Shown here in pieces: positions 1 through 9,854 of a stretch of DNA of 64,000 bases. How positions within the stretch are numbered: the stretch's first letter is position 1; every line of letters begins with the position of its first letter. The notes under the pieces were generated by a model. That model ran no database searches. It saw only the letters and a list, made by a program, of their open reading frames with translations, and was not told where the DNA came from. Source of the DNA: Thinopyrum elongatum. Its lineage: Eukaryota > Streptophyta > Magnoliopsida > Poales > Poaceae. The DNA is taken from the NCBI GenBank assembly GCA_011799875.1, contig CM022297.1:515957207-516021206 (forward strand). Reading direction: 5' to 3'. The position numbers and the translations under genes were made by a program.

Positions 1-22
1 GGTTCGGTTTAGGTTAATTAGA

Positions 23-122
23 TGTCATAACCTCATATCATCTTATATATGTTACTAGCTAGATCTTAGGATTATAATTGTCCATCATATATGGCAGTTC
101 TTGTCATAACCTCATATCATCT
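23..122. repeat. 21-bp direct repeat upstream of the B3 gene
   Basis: The 21 bases at 23-43 recur at 102-122, 79 bp apart. They start with TGTCATAACC. The stretch is AT-rich and contains no convincing coding sequence. It may be 5' UTR or intron sequence of the downstream gene, because a good splice acceptor (pyrimidine-rich stretch ending TTTAG) lies just before the start codon at 230. Function unknown. Confidence 0.6.
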
Positions 123-229
123 GAATATTCTGTTTTCCGATTAAGATCGATGCATTGAGAACTTTATGTTACTGTTTTTTCTTTCCTGTGAAGTGGATCG
201 TTCATCTTTGCTCATATTGCTTTAGGAAA

Positions 230-1483
230 ATGGCGCCACCACCACCACCACCATGTCGACTGTGCAAGTCAAGGTGCGCCAGCAGCCTTGCAACTGGCAC
301 GCTGTTCGGCATCTACTTCCAGCCGAGTTTTCATCATGCGGCGGTAAGAAATTATATGAAACTTGTAACAACTATTTTGTTTTTAGTGTTGGCATTAATG
401 CATTGTGTCATTTTGCTTTTTTTACACAGATCGTCCCATGCAATGTGAGGTTGGAATTCAACGAGCTGACCGGAGACACTGTGACCTTTGACGCTCCGGG
501 GGGGCCCTACACTATGGAGGTCGAGAAAAGACGCAATATGTCGCAGATTGGAGGAGATGGATGGGTCCGTTTCCTCGCCCACTTTGGTATTACTGGTGGT
601 GAGTTGATCAGCTTCTCCTTCAGAGCAGAAAGACCCAAGCTGGCTGTCATTTATATCAACACGGAGGAAGATGATGAAGATGATGAGGACTCACTTGATG
701 AAGATGATGAGGACCCACTTCATGAAGCCATCTATGCTCAAAGAATGAGGCTGAGAGAGGAGGAGGAGTGCAACCTAAGGGACATAATTCCGCCACATGC
801 TGACTTTGTCGGGGTGCCATTCGTGACCCGCCTGACAAGTACCATGGTTGATCGGCTTGTCATGGTATGTTATACTTACTGTAGTATTTGATGATATATA
901 TATATATATATATATATATGCTTTATTGTTATACTTACAAATGCAAATTATCCGATGATATGCTTAGTGTAGAGTCCAATGATATGCTGTGTGGAATCTA
1001 GTCGATGATATGCTTTAGTGTAGAGTCCGATGACATGCTTATTAGTGTAGAATCCAAGGAACTGTTAATAGTATAGATAATCCATACTTATTAGTAGAAT
1101 TCATGCTTAGTAGAAATGTGTAGTACTGTATCTTTTGATAGTGTAGAAATCTATACTTAGTAGAAATATATTTGCAAGAGTGTGCGAGGCTGCTTATTAA
1201 TTGATATGTTTTTCTTATTCAGAAATTGCCAAAGAAACTCTCTGTGAGTTGTGGTATCGATCCTGATGAAGAAGGCTCAGCTGGAATACGCCTTACCACA
1301 AGGGGCTCCGTCACCACCTGTGCGTACGGCGTGGACACGGACGGTTGCACACACTTCAACTCGGTTGGGTGGAAGAGTTTCCTCGTTGGCAAGAATCTTC
1401 GTGTTGGACAGGCCATCCTAATTACTATCAGGAACACCCACCGCCCTGGCTTGAGGATGATGATCGTCGTCGATATCATCTAG
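230..1483 (+). CDS. Two-B3-domain protein, three exons (230-343, 430-864, 1223-1483)
   Basis: This is probably a plant-specific B3 DNA-binding protein acting in the nucleus. I infer three exons: 230-343, 430-864 and 1223-1483, with GT-AG introns at 344-429 and 865-1222. The junctions are in phase and give about 269 residues. The start at 230 (GGAAAATGGCG) is chosen because its frame joins exon 2 correctly; the protein opens with a run of six prolines. The first B3-like region spans roughly residues 25-120, with hallmarks such as GIYFQPSF near its start and GGDGWVRFLAHFGI near its end. It is followed by an acidic Asp/Glu linker (residues about 125-145). A second B3-like region fills exon 3, including FNSVGWKSFLVGKNLRVGQ. 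Two B3 modules recall the REM class, but orthology is not established. No frameshift or stop breaks the spliced ORF. The gene ends about 730 bp before CACTA subterminal repeats, so it may be element-borne rather than an ordinary host gene. Confidence 0.72.
892..1060. repeat. Intron 2 repeats: TA microsatellite and GATGATATGCTT-type repeats
   Basis: Intron 2 of the B3 gene begins with a TA dinucleotide run (about 892-918). It is followed by several imperfect copies of a unit containing GATGATATGCTT and GTGTAGAGTCC between about 953 and 1050. These explain most of the 358-bp intron. No regulatory role can be read from them. Confidence 0.6.
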
Positions 1484-1524
1484 AACTACATATGTGTGTG
1501 GCTGTATGTGACTACCCCAATAGG

Positions 1525-1774
1525 TTAGCTCAAAAATGACCTATACTTAGCTCTTTCAGTTCATTTATGACATACTTAGCATACTTAGGTAAAAAATGGC
1601 ATGATAATCTTGGTTACCTCCAAAATGACATAGACTTAGCTTATTTTCCTCGAAAATGACATAATAATCTTACTAAGCTCCAAAATGACCTATTTACCTA
1701 GCTTAGCTCTAAAATGACCTACACTTAGCATTTTTACCTAGCTTAGCTAAAAAATGGCATTTTTACCTACCTTA
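1525..1774. repeat. Degenerate repeats of the AAAATGACCTA...CTTAGCT type
   Basis: Six to eight imperfect units of about 30-40 bp each combine AAAATGAC(C/A)TA with a following CTTAGCT or CTTAGCA. They start right after the B3 stop region and run to the purine tract. No coding potential. Probably part of the CACTA interior. Confidence 0.6.
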
Positions 1775-1912
1775 GTTAGAAGAAGGAGAAGATAAAGAAG
1801 AGGAGAGGAGAAAAAGAAAGAGAAGAAAAATTCTTCTTCTTCTTCTTTTTCTTCTTCTTCTTCTTCTTTTTTTTCTTCTTCTTCTAGCTAGTCTTCTTCT
1901 TCTTCTTCTAAC
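1775..1912. repeat. Purine/pyrimidine foldback (GAA tract then TTC tract)
   Basis: A nearly pure purine tract (about 1777-1830) is followed directly by a TTC-rich pyrimidine tract (1831-1885 and 1891-1909). The outermost parts are exact inverse complements: GTTAGAAGAAG at 1775-1785 pairs with CTTCTTCTAAC at 1902-1912. The whole block can fold into one long imperfect hairpin. The minus-strand reading frame over it is just Arg/Lys-rich translation of the microsatellite. Confidence 0.7.
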
Positions 1913-2216
1913 TTTCGTCTTTCCCAATTTGCAAATTTGCTTTAGATGAGGAAGCTTGCGTTGATGGAGTCTACTCTTCTCCTTGTGCTTCCTTTTTATT
2001 TTGATTTTGTATGATGAACAATGTGAAACTTGCGACCTATGTATGCATGTATGTATGGATGAAACCATTGTACGCTTGTTGTTGGATATGTTGCATATGT
2101 TTCTCTCTTCACGATTCATGTGTTGGTGTGCTTGTTGAAAGTATTTTCAAATGTGTATATCTATATATCTGTGAAATTGAATGAATTTAAGAAAAAAACA
2201 GAAAAACAGGGGCTAT

Positions 2217-2638
2217 ACAGGCTCTTTGCCGTCTGCTGGCAGACGGCAAAGAGCTTTGCCATCAGCCAGCAGACGGCAAAGTTGCCACGTGGCAGCTACC
2301 TGTGCAACCTGGGGGGCACTGGGCTGGCCTATATGGTTGCTTTGCCGTCTGCTGGCAAACGGCAAAGACCTTTGCATCTTTGCCGTCTGCCAGCAGACGG
2401 CAAAGCATGCCGTTAACCCCTTAACGGACCTAAGCTAACACGTGTGCCGTCTGCCAGCAGACGGCAAAGGCCTTTGCATCTTTGTCGTCTGCCAGCAGAC
2501 GGCAAAGTGCCCTTTGCCGTAGTCTGTTCAGCCGGATGTGTTGTCGTCTGCTGGCTGACAGCAAAGGCCTTTGCCGTCCGCCAGGCATGCCTTTGCCGTC
2601 AGCCATGGCAGACGGCAAAGTTCCTGATTCCTGTAGTG
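2217..2638. repeat. CACTA subterminal palindromic repeat array
   Basis: Many copies of TTTGCCGTCTGC and its complement occur in both orientations. The best unit, 2221-2254, is a perfect inverted repeat with 16-bp arms (GCTCTTTGCCGTCTGC) around a 2-bp centre. Such arrays bind the TnpA-type protein in known CACTA elements. Nothing here is coding. Confidence 0.85.
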
Positions 2639-3724
2639 ATATTCATATGTAGCAGTCATAACCTAGGGTGACACCGAACTAGCTCCAATTCATCAATGTA
2701 ATGTAGGCATGTATTCCGTATATAGTCATACGTGCTTATGGAAAAGAACTTGCATGACATCTTTTGTCCTACCCTCCCGTGGCAGCGGGGTCCATAAGGG
2801 AACTAAGGGATATTTCTAAACCCAATGTGAAACTACTACTAGTCATGATACAAGCATATGAAGCACATATAATTTCAACCTTATGATATTCAATTCATTC
2901 AACAATTTACTCTTAGGATATAAGTGAAGCACAAGAGTAAATGACAAACTACTCCAAAAACATATAAGTGAAGATCAAATGAGTAGTTAAATAAATGGGT
3001 AGCTATGTGAGGACTCTCTCCCATTTAAAAATTTCAGATCTTAAGTATTTTATTCAAACAGCAAAGAAAATAAAATAAAATGACATTCCAAGAATAGCAC
3101 ATCTCGTGTGACGAAGCAAAAACTTAGGCTCAACCGAGACTAATCAATAATTGTTGAAGAAGAAAGGTGGGATGCCTACCGGGGCATCCCCAAGCTTGAG
3201 CTCTTGTGTCTCCTTAATTCCTCTCATATCGAAGCTTCTTTAAAATATTAAAAACTTCATCCACACAAAATTCAACAAGAACTCGTGAGATAAGTGCAAA
3301 ACCTTATCATTCTCTACTGTAACAAATTACTAAAATTATAATGTAACATTGCATACTAAATGCATCTGCATATTTAATACTCCTATCGTCAAATAGAGTC
3401 ATTAAACAAGCAAACATATGCAAACATAACAGCAGTCTGACTAAACAGGACAGACTGTAAAGGATAAGAAGGATCCATACTTATTTAACTCAAAAAATTC
3501 TGAACATTTACCACACTGTAGAAAATTCACCATAGCTTATTGTGTGAAAATTTCAACATTTCATCACATTCTGACTTTTCTAGAGAATTCACGTAATAGT
3601 GTGCGACTTTCTGTTTTGAAACAACAACTCATATACTTGCAAATTAAGCATGGTAAAGGCTATCCTTGACACGTTTATTGAAATAAAAGATACAAAACAT
3701 TATTCTAAATAACAGCAAGCAAAT

Positions 3725-4096
3725 CTAAACAAAAGAAAATGACGCTCCAAGCAAAACACATATCATGTGATGAATAAAAATATAGCTCAAAGTAAGGTTA
3801 CATTTAAGCCTAAACCACTTCCTATGCATAGGTATTTGGTGAGCAAAAAAATTATGGGAACAAGAATCAACTAGCATAGGAAGGCAAAACAAGCATAACT
3901 TCAAGATTTTCAACACATAGAGAGGAAACTTGATATTGTTGCAATACCTACAAGCATATGTTCCTCTCTCATAGTAATTTTTCGTAGCATCATGAATGAA
4001 TTCAACAATATAACTATCACATAACGCATTCTTTTCATGATCCACAAGCATAGATATTTTATTACTCTCCACATAAGCAAATTTCTTCTCATTCAT
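3725..4096 (-). pseudogene. Short ORF in Athila-type leader
   Basis: A 123-residue minus-strand frame lies in the internal region of element X. It contains a Cys pair (YACRYCNN) and hydrophobic stretches towards the C terminus, but I see no known domain. In wheat-type genomes small frames of this sort recur with the retroelement, so it is best treated as element-borne and not as a host gene. Whether it is translated is unknown. Confidence 0.4.
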
Positions 4097-4382
4097 AATA
4101 GTTGGAGTAAACTCAACAAAATAACTATCATGTGATTACTGATTGGAATAATTAAATTGAACATTAAAATCATGATGATAAGTTTCATGGTCATCATTAT
4201 TCTTTATAGCATAAATGTTATCACCATAATCATCATAGATAGCAACTTTGTTGTCATAATCAATTGAAACCTCTTCCAAAATAGTGGATTCATATTAAAT
4301 AAAGTCATGACCTCTCCAAATCCACTTTCATAATTATTAGAATAAGATTCAACACCCTCCAAAATAGTGGGATCATTACTTC

Positions 4383-4814
4383 CTAGAGTTCACACTCTTC
4401 CAAACCCACTTTCATCAATATAATCATCATAAATAGGAGGCATGCTTTCATCATAATAAATTTTCTCATATCAAAACTTGGGGCACTAAAAATATCATCT
4501 TCATCAAACATAGCATCCCCAAGCTTATGACTTTGCATATCACTAGCATCATGGATATTCAAAGAATTCATACTAGCAACATGGTAATCATGTTTATCAT
4601 TCATGGATATTATGCCAAACATTTTATTGAATTCTTCTTCTACCAATTGAGCAGAATTTTCCGATGCATCATTTTCAAGGAAGACATTATAAAGATCAAT
4701 AATATGAGGCAACCTCAATTCCATTTTTTTTGTAGTTTTCTTATATAAAACCAAACTAACGATAAAACAAGAAACTGAAAGGTTCAATTGAAAGATTAAA
4801 AGATATACCTTCAA
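4383..4814 (-). pseudogene. Leader/gag-side ORF remnant of Athila-type element X
   Basis: This 143-residue minus-strand frame sits just downstream of the primer-binding site, where a gag leader product would start. A Met-initiated acidic segment (MELRLPHIIDLYNVFLEND) is followed by Asp-rich sequence. The last part looks frameshifted: the adjacent frame continues with an acidic segment (PPIYDDYIDESGFG). No capsid or zinc-knuckle motif is visible. It is probably a non-functional remnant. Confidence 0.45.
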
Positions 4815-4820
4815 GCACTC

Positions 4821-4840
4821 ACCTCCCCGGCAACGGCGTC
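4821..4840 (-). other. Primer-binding site of Athila-type element X
   Basis: On the minus strand the sequence reads GACGCCGTTGCCGGGGAGGT, close to the TGGCGCCGTTGCCGGGGA type of primer-binding site common in Athila-lineage elements. It lies 11 bp inside the LTR boundary at 4852. This identifies 4852-6493 as the 5' LTR and sets the element's orientation. Confidence 0.75.
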
Positions 4841-4851
4841 AGAAAAGAGCT

Positions 4852-6493
4852 TGATGTCTACTACACAACTTATTCTTGTAGACTCGTGTTGGGCCTCCAA
4901 GCACAGAGTTTTGTAGGACAATAGCAATTTTTCCTCAAGTGGATGACCTGAGGTTTATCGATCCATGGGAGGCGTAGGATGAAGATGGTCTCTCTCAAAC
5001 AACCCTGCAACCAAATACAAGAAATTTCTTGTGTCCCCAACACACCCAATACAATGGTAAATTGTATATGTGCACTAGTTCGGCGAAGAGATGGTGATAC
5101 AAGTGTAGTATGGATAGTAGATATAGGTTTTTGTAATATGACAATATAAAAGCAGCAAGGTAGCAAGTGATAAAAATGAGCACAAGCGGTATTGCAATGC
5201 TTGAAAACAAGGCATAGGATTCATACTTTCACTAGTGCAATCTCTCAACAATGCTAACATAATTGAATCATATAACAATCCTTCAACGTGCGACAAAGAA
5301 TCACTCCAAAGTTCTTATCTAGCGGAGAGCATAAGATGAAATTGTTGTAGGGTACAAAACCACCTCAAAATTATCCTTTCCGATCAATCTATTGAGCCAT
5401 CCCTGTAAGTGTCACAAACAACCCTAGAGTTCGTACTAAAATAACACCATATGGTACACATCAACCAAACCTAATGTCACCTAGATACTCCAGTGTCACC
5501 ACAAGTATCCGTGAGTTGATTATACGATATGCATCAAACAATTTTAGATTCATAATATTCAATCCAACACAAAGAACTTCAAAGAGTGTCCCAAGATTTC
5601 TATGGAAGAAAGTAGGACGAAAACGTGCATCAACCCCTATGCATAGATTACCTCAATGTCACCTCGGGAATCTGCAAGTCGAGTGCCAAAACATATATCA
5701 AGTGAATCAATAGAACACCCCATTGTCACCATGGGTATCCATATGCAAGACATACATCAAGTGTTCTCAAATCCATAAAAGTATTCAGTCCAATAATAGT
5801 GAAACCTCAAAGGTAAAAACTCAATTCATCATAACAAGATAGAGAGAGAGAAACACCATATGATCCAACTATAATAACAAAGCTCGCGGTACATCGAGAT
5901 CGTGCCAAATCAAGAACACAAGAGAGAGATCAAACACATAGCTACTTGTACATACCCCTAGCCTCGAGGGTGAAATACTCCCTCCTCGTCATGGAGACCA
6001 CCGGGATGATGAAGATGGCCTCCGGTGGTGACTTTCCCCTCCAGCAGGGTGCCGGAACGGGGATCCAGATGGTATTTTGAAGGTACACAGGCTTGAGGCG
6101 GCGGAGTCAAAGTTCTAGGGTTATTTCTATGGGTTTCTCTATTTATTGGATTTTTTGGCGTCGGTCTCAGCGAAAAGGGGCTAAGATGGGCCCATGAGGC
6201 ACCAGGGCACCATTACCTCCCTGGGTGCGCCCAAGTGCCTCTTGGGCACCTTGTGTCTCTTCTGGTCCTCCCACGAAGCTTTGGGGGTCTCTTTTGTTCC
6301 AAAAAAAATCGTCAAAAAGTTTCAGCCCATTCCGAGAACTTTTATTTTTGCACAAAAAACAACACCACACTAGTCCTGCTGAAAATAGCGTCAGTCCGGG
6401 TTAGTTCCATTCAAATGATACCAAAACCATATGAAATTGTTGTAAACATGACATGAATACTTCATAAATTATAGATACGTTGGAGACGTATCA
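4852..6493 (-). repeat. 5' LTR of Athila-type element X (1642 bp)
   Basis: Minus-strand LTR with TG...CA ends. It is collinear over its whole length with 7076-8731. On plus it begins TGATGTCTACTACAC and ends TTGGAGACGTATCA. Short frames inside it are LTR translation and are not genes. Confidence 0.85.
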
Positions 6494-7075
6494 CCCACTA
6501 GCTACATCTTCGCACGCAAGGAAGTGCCTCCTTATTACGCGCAAAAAAATGATTCCCGCTGACAGCTGGGACCCACCAGGTTGAAGCGTATGTAGTGTTA
6601 TCTGTCTGGTCGCAAAACGTGTACGTATATACTGGTCGATCGGTCTCTCTGCAACGATGAACCTTGGCCGACTAAGGAACATCACGTGGTTTTGTAGAGC
6701 CCCCGGCATAGCATGTCATGCAGTCCCGTATAAATCATATACACGTATGTATAGCCATGCTGCAAAACATACGGCCATGTATGTACATACGGGCAGGTCT
6801 TGAACGCGTACCGAAAAAATGTCCTGTTCATCGGCAGCCAACCGGCTGGGTCGGAACGGAGGAAACATCGGCGTGTTCATCGGGAGCCAAGCGACTGGAA
6901 CGGTATGTGTCCTGTTTATCGGGAGGCAACAGGCTTGGACGGAACAGTAGGAACGGGGTCCTGTTCATCGACCCCCCACCAGCTAGGAGTGTGGCTTACG
7001 GCAAAACAGATGAAACGAACTTTTATTCAACCGCCTACGGTCGAAATGGGGTACTCTTCAGCGGGAGGGGTCTGG
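6494..7075. other. 582-bp spacer between two related LTRs
   Basis: This stretch matches neither flanking LTR. It holds imperfect repeats of a unit built on TCCTGTTCATCGGGAG...GGAACGG (about 6829-6975) and a palindrome-prone segment rich in ACGTATGT/ACATACG (about 6738-6796). A frame of 140 codons crosses into the right LTR and has no recognisable domain. It may be old flanking DNA or a remnant of another element. Confidence 0.5.
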
Positions 7076-8131
7076 TGATGTCTACTACACAACTTATTCT
7101 TGTAGACTCGTGTTGGGCCTCCAAGCGCAGAGTTTTGTAGGGCAGTAGCAATTTTCCCTCAACTAGATGACCTATGGTTTATCAATCCGTGGGAGGCATA
7201 GAATGAAGATAGTCTCTCCCAAACAACCCTGCAATCAAATACAAGAAATCTCTTCTTTCCCCAACACATCAAATACAATGGCAAATTGTATAGGTGCACT
7301 AGTTCGGCGAAGAGATGGTGATACAAGTGTAGTATGGATAGTAGATATAGGTTTTTGTAATCTGAAAATATAAAAACAGCAAGGTAGCAAGTGATAGAAA
7401 TGAGCACAAATGGTATTGCAATGCTTCAAAACAAGGCCTAGGGTTCATACTTTCACTAGTGCAATCTCTCAACAGTGCTAACATAGTTGAATCATATAAC
7501 AATCCCTCAACGTGCGACAAAGAATCACTCCAAAGTTCTTATCAAGCAGAGAACATAAGATGAAATCGTTTGTAGGGTATGTAACCACCTCAAAGTTATC
7601 CTTTCCGATCAATCTATTGAGCTATTCCTATAAGTGTCACAAACAGCCCTAGAGTTCGTACTAAAATAACACCATATGATACGCATCAACCAACTCTAAT
7701 GTCAGCTAGATACTCCAATGTCACCACAAGTAACCATGAGTCAATTATACGATACGCATCAAATAACTTCAGATCAATCCAACACAAAGAACATCAAAGA
7801 GTGCCCCAAGATTTCTATCGGACAAAGTATGACGAAAACGTTCATCAACCCCTATGCTTAGATTACCCCAATGTTACCTCGGGAATCCGTGAGTTGAGTG
7901 CCAAAACATATATCAAGTGAATCAATATAATACCCCATTGTCACCACGGGTATTCATATGCAAGACATACATCAAGTGTTCTCAAATCCATAAAAGTATT
8001 CAATCGGATAATAGTGAAACCTCAAAGGTAAAAACTCAATTCATCACAACAAGATAGAGAGGGAGAAACACCATATGATCCAACTATATTTACAAAGCTC
8101 GTGATACATCAAGATCATGCCAAATCAAGAA

Positions 8132-8174
<43 letters not shown>

Positions 8175-8764
8175 ACATAGCAAGTAGTACATACCCTCAG
8201 CCCCGAGGGTGAACTACTCCCTCCTCATCATGGAGACCGCCGGGATGAAGAAGATGGCCTCCGGTGATGATTTCTCCCTCCGACAGGGTGCCAGAACAGG
8301 GATCTAGATGGTATTTCAAAGGTACAGAGGAGTGCGGCGGCGGAGTCGAAGTTCTTGGGCTATTTCTCGTGGTTTCTCTATTCATAAGATTTTTTGGCGT
8401 CGGTTTCAAGAAAAGATGGGCTACAGGGTGCCCACTACCTATCAGCCACCGCCAAGGCCCCTGGCGCGCCCTGATAGGTAGTGGCCACCTCCTTCACCTT
8501 CTGGTCCTCCCATGAAGCTTCTAGTGACTCTTTTGTTCTAAAAAAATCATCAAAAAGTTTTGCTGCATTTGGAGAACTTTTATTTCTACACAAAAAACAA
8601 CACCACGGTAGTTCTGCTGAAAACAGCGTCAGTCCGGGTTAGTTCCATTCAAATCATACCAAAACCATATAGAATTGTTGTAAACATGGCACGAATACTT
8701 CATAAATTATAGATACGTTGGAGACGTATCAACATCCCCAAGCTTAATTCCTGCTCGTCCTCAA
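7076..8764 (-). mobile_element. Athila-type element Y: 3' LTR (7076-8731) and internal stub
   Basis: The 1656-bp LTR at 7076-8731 is the same family as 4852-6493. Here the adjoining internal sequence is on the right (8732-8764). It reads as a polypurine-tract side on the minus strand (AAGCTTGGGGATGT before the LTR start), so this is the 3' LTR of a minus-strand element whose body lay to the right. The body is cut after 33 bp by the Tat-type insertion at 8765. Elements X and Y are therefore two separate copies in the same orientation. Confidence 0.75.
8135..8172. repeat. GA microsatellite in LTR of element Y
   Basis: About 19 GA dinucleotides occur here. The matching place in the sister LTR (around 5920-5930) has only a few, so the tract expanded after the two copies diverged. 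Confidence 0.85.
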
Positions 8765-9257
8765 TGTCGGTGTCAAAACCGGCAGATCTCGGGTAGGGGG
8801 TCCCGAGCTGTGGATCTTGGATCAATGGGGAACAAGGGACGAAGGACACGCTGTTTACCTAGGTCCGGGCCCTCTCGAAGAGGTAAAACCCTACGTCCGA
8901 CTTGATTATATTGAAGTGTATAGGATGATTACAGAGTCGATCTACCACGAGATCAGATGAACTAAACCCTAGGTAAGTATGATGATGGTTGTTCTTCTAG
9001 CCTCTACGGACTAAACCCTCCGGTTTATATAGGCACCAGGGGTACTAGGGTTACACATGGTCGGTTACAAAGAAGGGATAAACATGTCAATTTTCTAATC
9101 TTTGACTTGGAGGACACACCAAGGCTCCGAAGGTTTCTTGTCCGGATACGGAGTCGCCTTACAGCTCAGCCTTATAGTAGTCGTACAACGGCCCACCTGT
9201 CCGGCCCATAAGAGATAGGCCGGCAACCCGAGGACCCCCTAGTCCGGGACTCCCTCA
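8765..9257 (-). repeat. 3' LTR of Tat-1 (493 bp)
   Basis: TG...CA ends on plus, with a typical Triticeae gypsy LTR opening containing GGGTAGGGGGTCCCGAG. Only one LTR of this element is inside the window, so neither its age nor its target duplication can be read. Confidence 0.75.
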
Positions 9258-9742
9258 GTAGCCCCTGAACTAGCCTCCAACACCGGTGTCCCATAACTCC
9301 CAGAGCTGTCCGCGCACCTGAAGTCTCTGGCTTGCGGGGCGAATTCTTCTCCCTCTCTATGTTCGGAGTAGTCTCCTTTAGCCAAGCCCTCTAGGGTTGC
9401 CTAGCTTAAATTCGGCCATGTATTAACCGGATTTGATTCGAAATCCGAATTGTAAACATTTGCTTAGCCTCGAAGGCCAACCGCTCGTGTGAATAGTGCC
9501 CTTGTGTGACAACTTTTGGTGAAAGGTCACAACCGGTCACAAACATTGAACCATTGTGAAAACTCGATTCACGGTTCGAGGTAGCTCCACCATTGGCACG
9601 TCCCATCAATATAGAGATCGTGCCCCATTTTTAAGGGATATGATCAATGACTTCGATTATCCCACTCGCGCATAACGTCAAGATTATATCGGGAAGTGGC
9701 AAGGTCTGCGGCGCAGTTAAAGGACTCTTGGTATTACAGTAG

Positions 9743-9753
9743 TTTATAAAAAG
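9743..9753 (+). promoter_or_regulatory. Candidate TATA box for the Tat-1 antisense ORF
   Basis: TTTATAAAAAG lies about 100 bp upstream of the first recognisable antisense-ORF codons and is followed by a CT-rich leader. The placement mirrors the TATA box found upstream of the antisense ORF in Tat-2 (28965-28972). Promoter activity is inferred. Confidence 0.45.
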
Positions 9754-9854
9754 GGAAACAGCCACCGCTATCTCTACACGCTTTCTCCTTCCTCTCGCCA
9801 TTGCTTTCCCGATCTGCAGAGCTCCAGCGCCCCAATCCACCCCTCCTCAAGAAC

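Larger units (their letters stand above)
1484..2638. mobile_element. 3'-terminal part of a CACTA DNA transposon
   Basis: The right end is at 2638. On the complementary strand the terminus reads CACTACAGGAATCAGG, the classic CACTA-superfamily end. Inward of it, 2217-2638 is packed with inverted and direct copies of TTTGCCGTCTGC/GCAGACGGCAAA, the usual subterminal binding-site array of Triticeae CACTA elements. Between 1484 and 2216 lie AT-rich degenerate repeats, a purine/pyrimidine foldback and about 300 bp with nothing recognisable. The left end is outside the window or hidden. I cannot prove where the element begins, so the assignment of 1484-2216 is inference. The 3-bp target duplication cannot be checked without the left end. 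Confidence 0.75.
2639..6493 (-). mobile_element. Athila-type gypsy element X, 5' part (internal region plus 5' LTR)
   Basis: Read on the minus strand, this has a 5' LTR (6493 to 4852), a primer-binding site (4840-4821), then leader/gag-side sequence running to 2639, where it is cut by the CACTA terminus. The LTR starts TGATACGTCTCCAACG and ends GTAGTAGACATCA on the minus strand. Only short, broken reading frames remain, so this is probably a non-autonomous or decayed copy. The exact family name is not certain; the lineage is inferred from the primer-binding site and from similarity in layout to the element at 11785. Confidence 0.7.

Noticed and set aside
253..891. Single 212-codon ORF as the B3 gene model
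   Set aside because: It reads through a clear 86-bp GT-AG intron and a second donor. The spliced model from 230 gives a better B3 domain. The frame is kept only as a possible retained-intron form.
1772..2119. Arg-rich minus-strand ORF
   Set aside because: It is the translation of a TTC microsatellite tract, with no domain.
2120..2671. Overlapping ORFs in both strands of the CACTA end
   Set aside because: They are translations of the TTTGCCGTCTGC subterminal repeats.
6718..7140. 140-codon ORF in the spacer
   Set aside because: It runs into the neighbouring LTR and has no recognisable domain or codon pattern.
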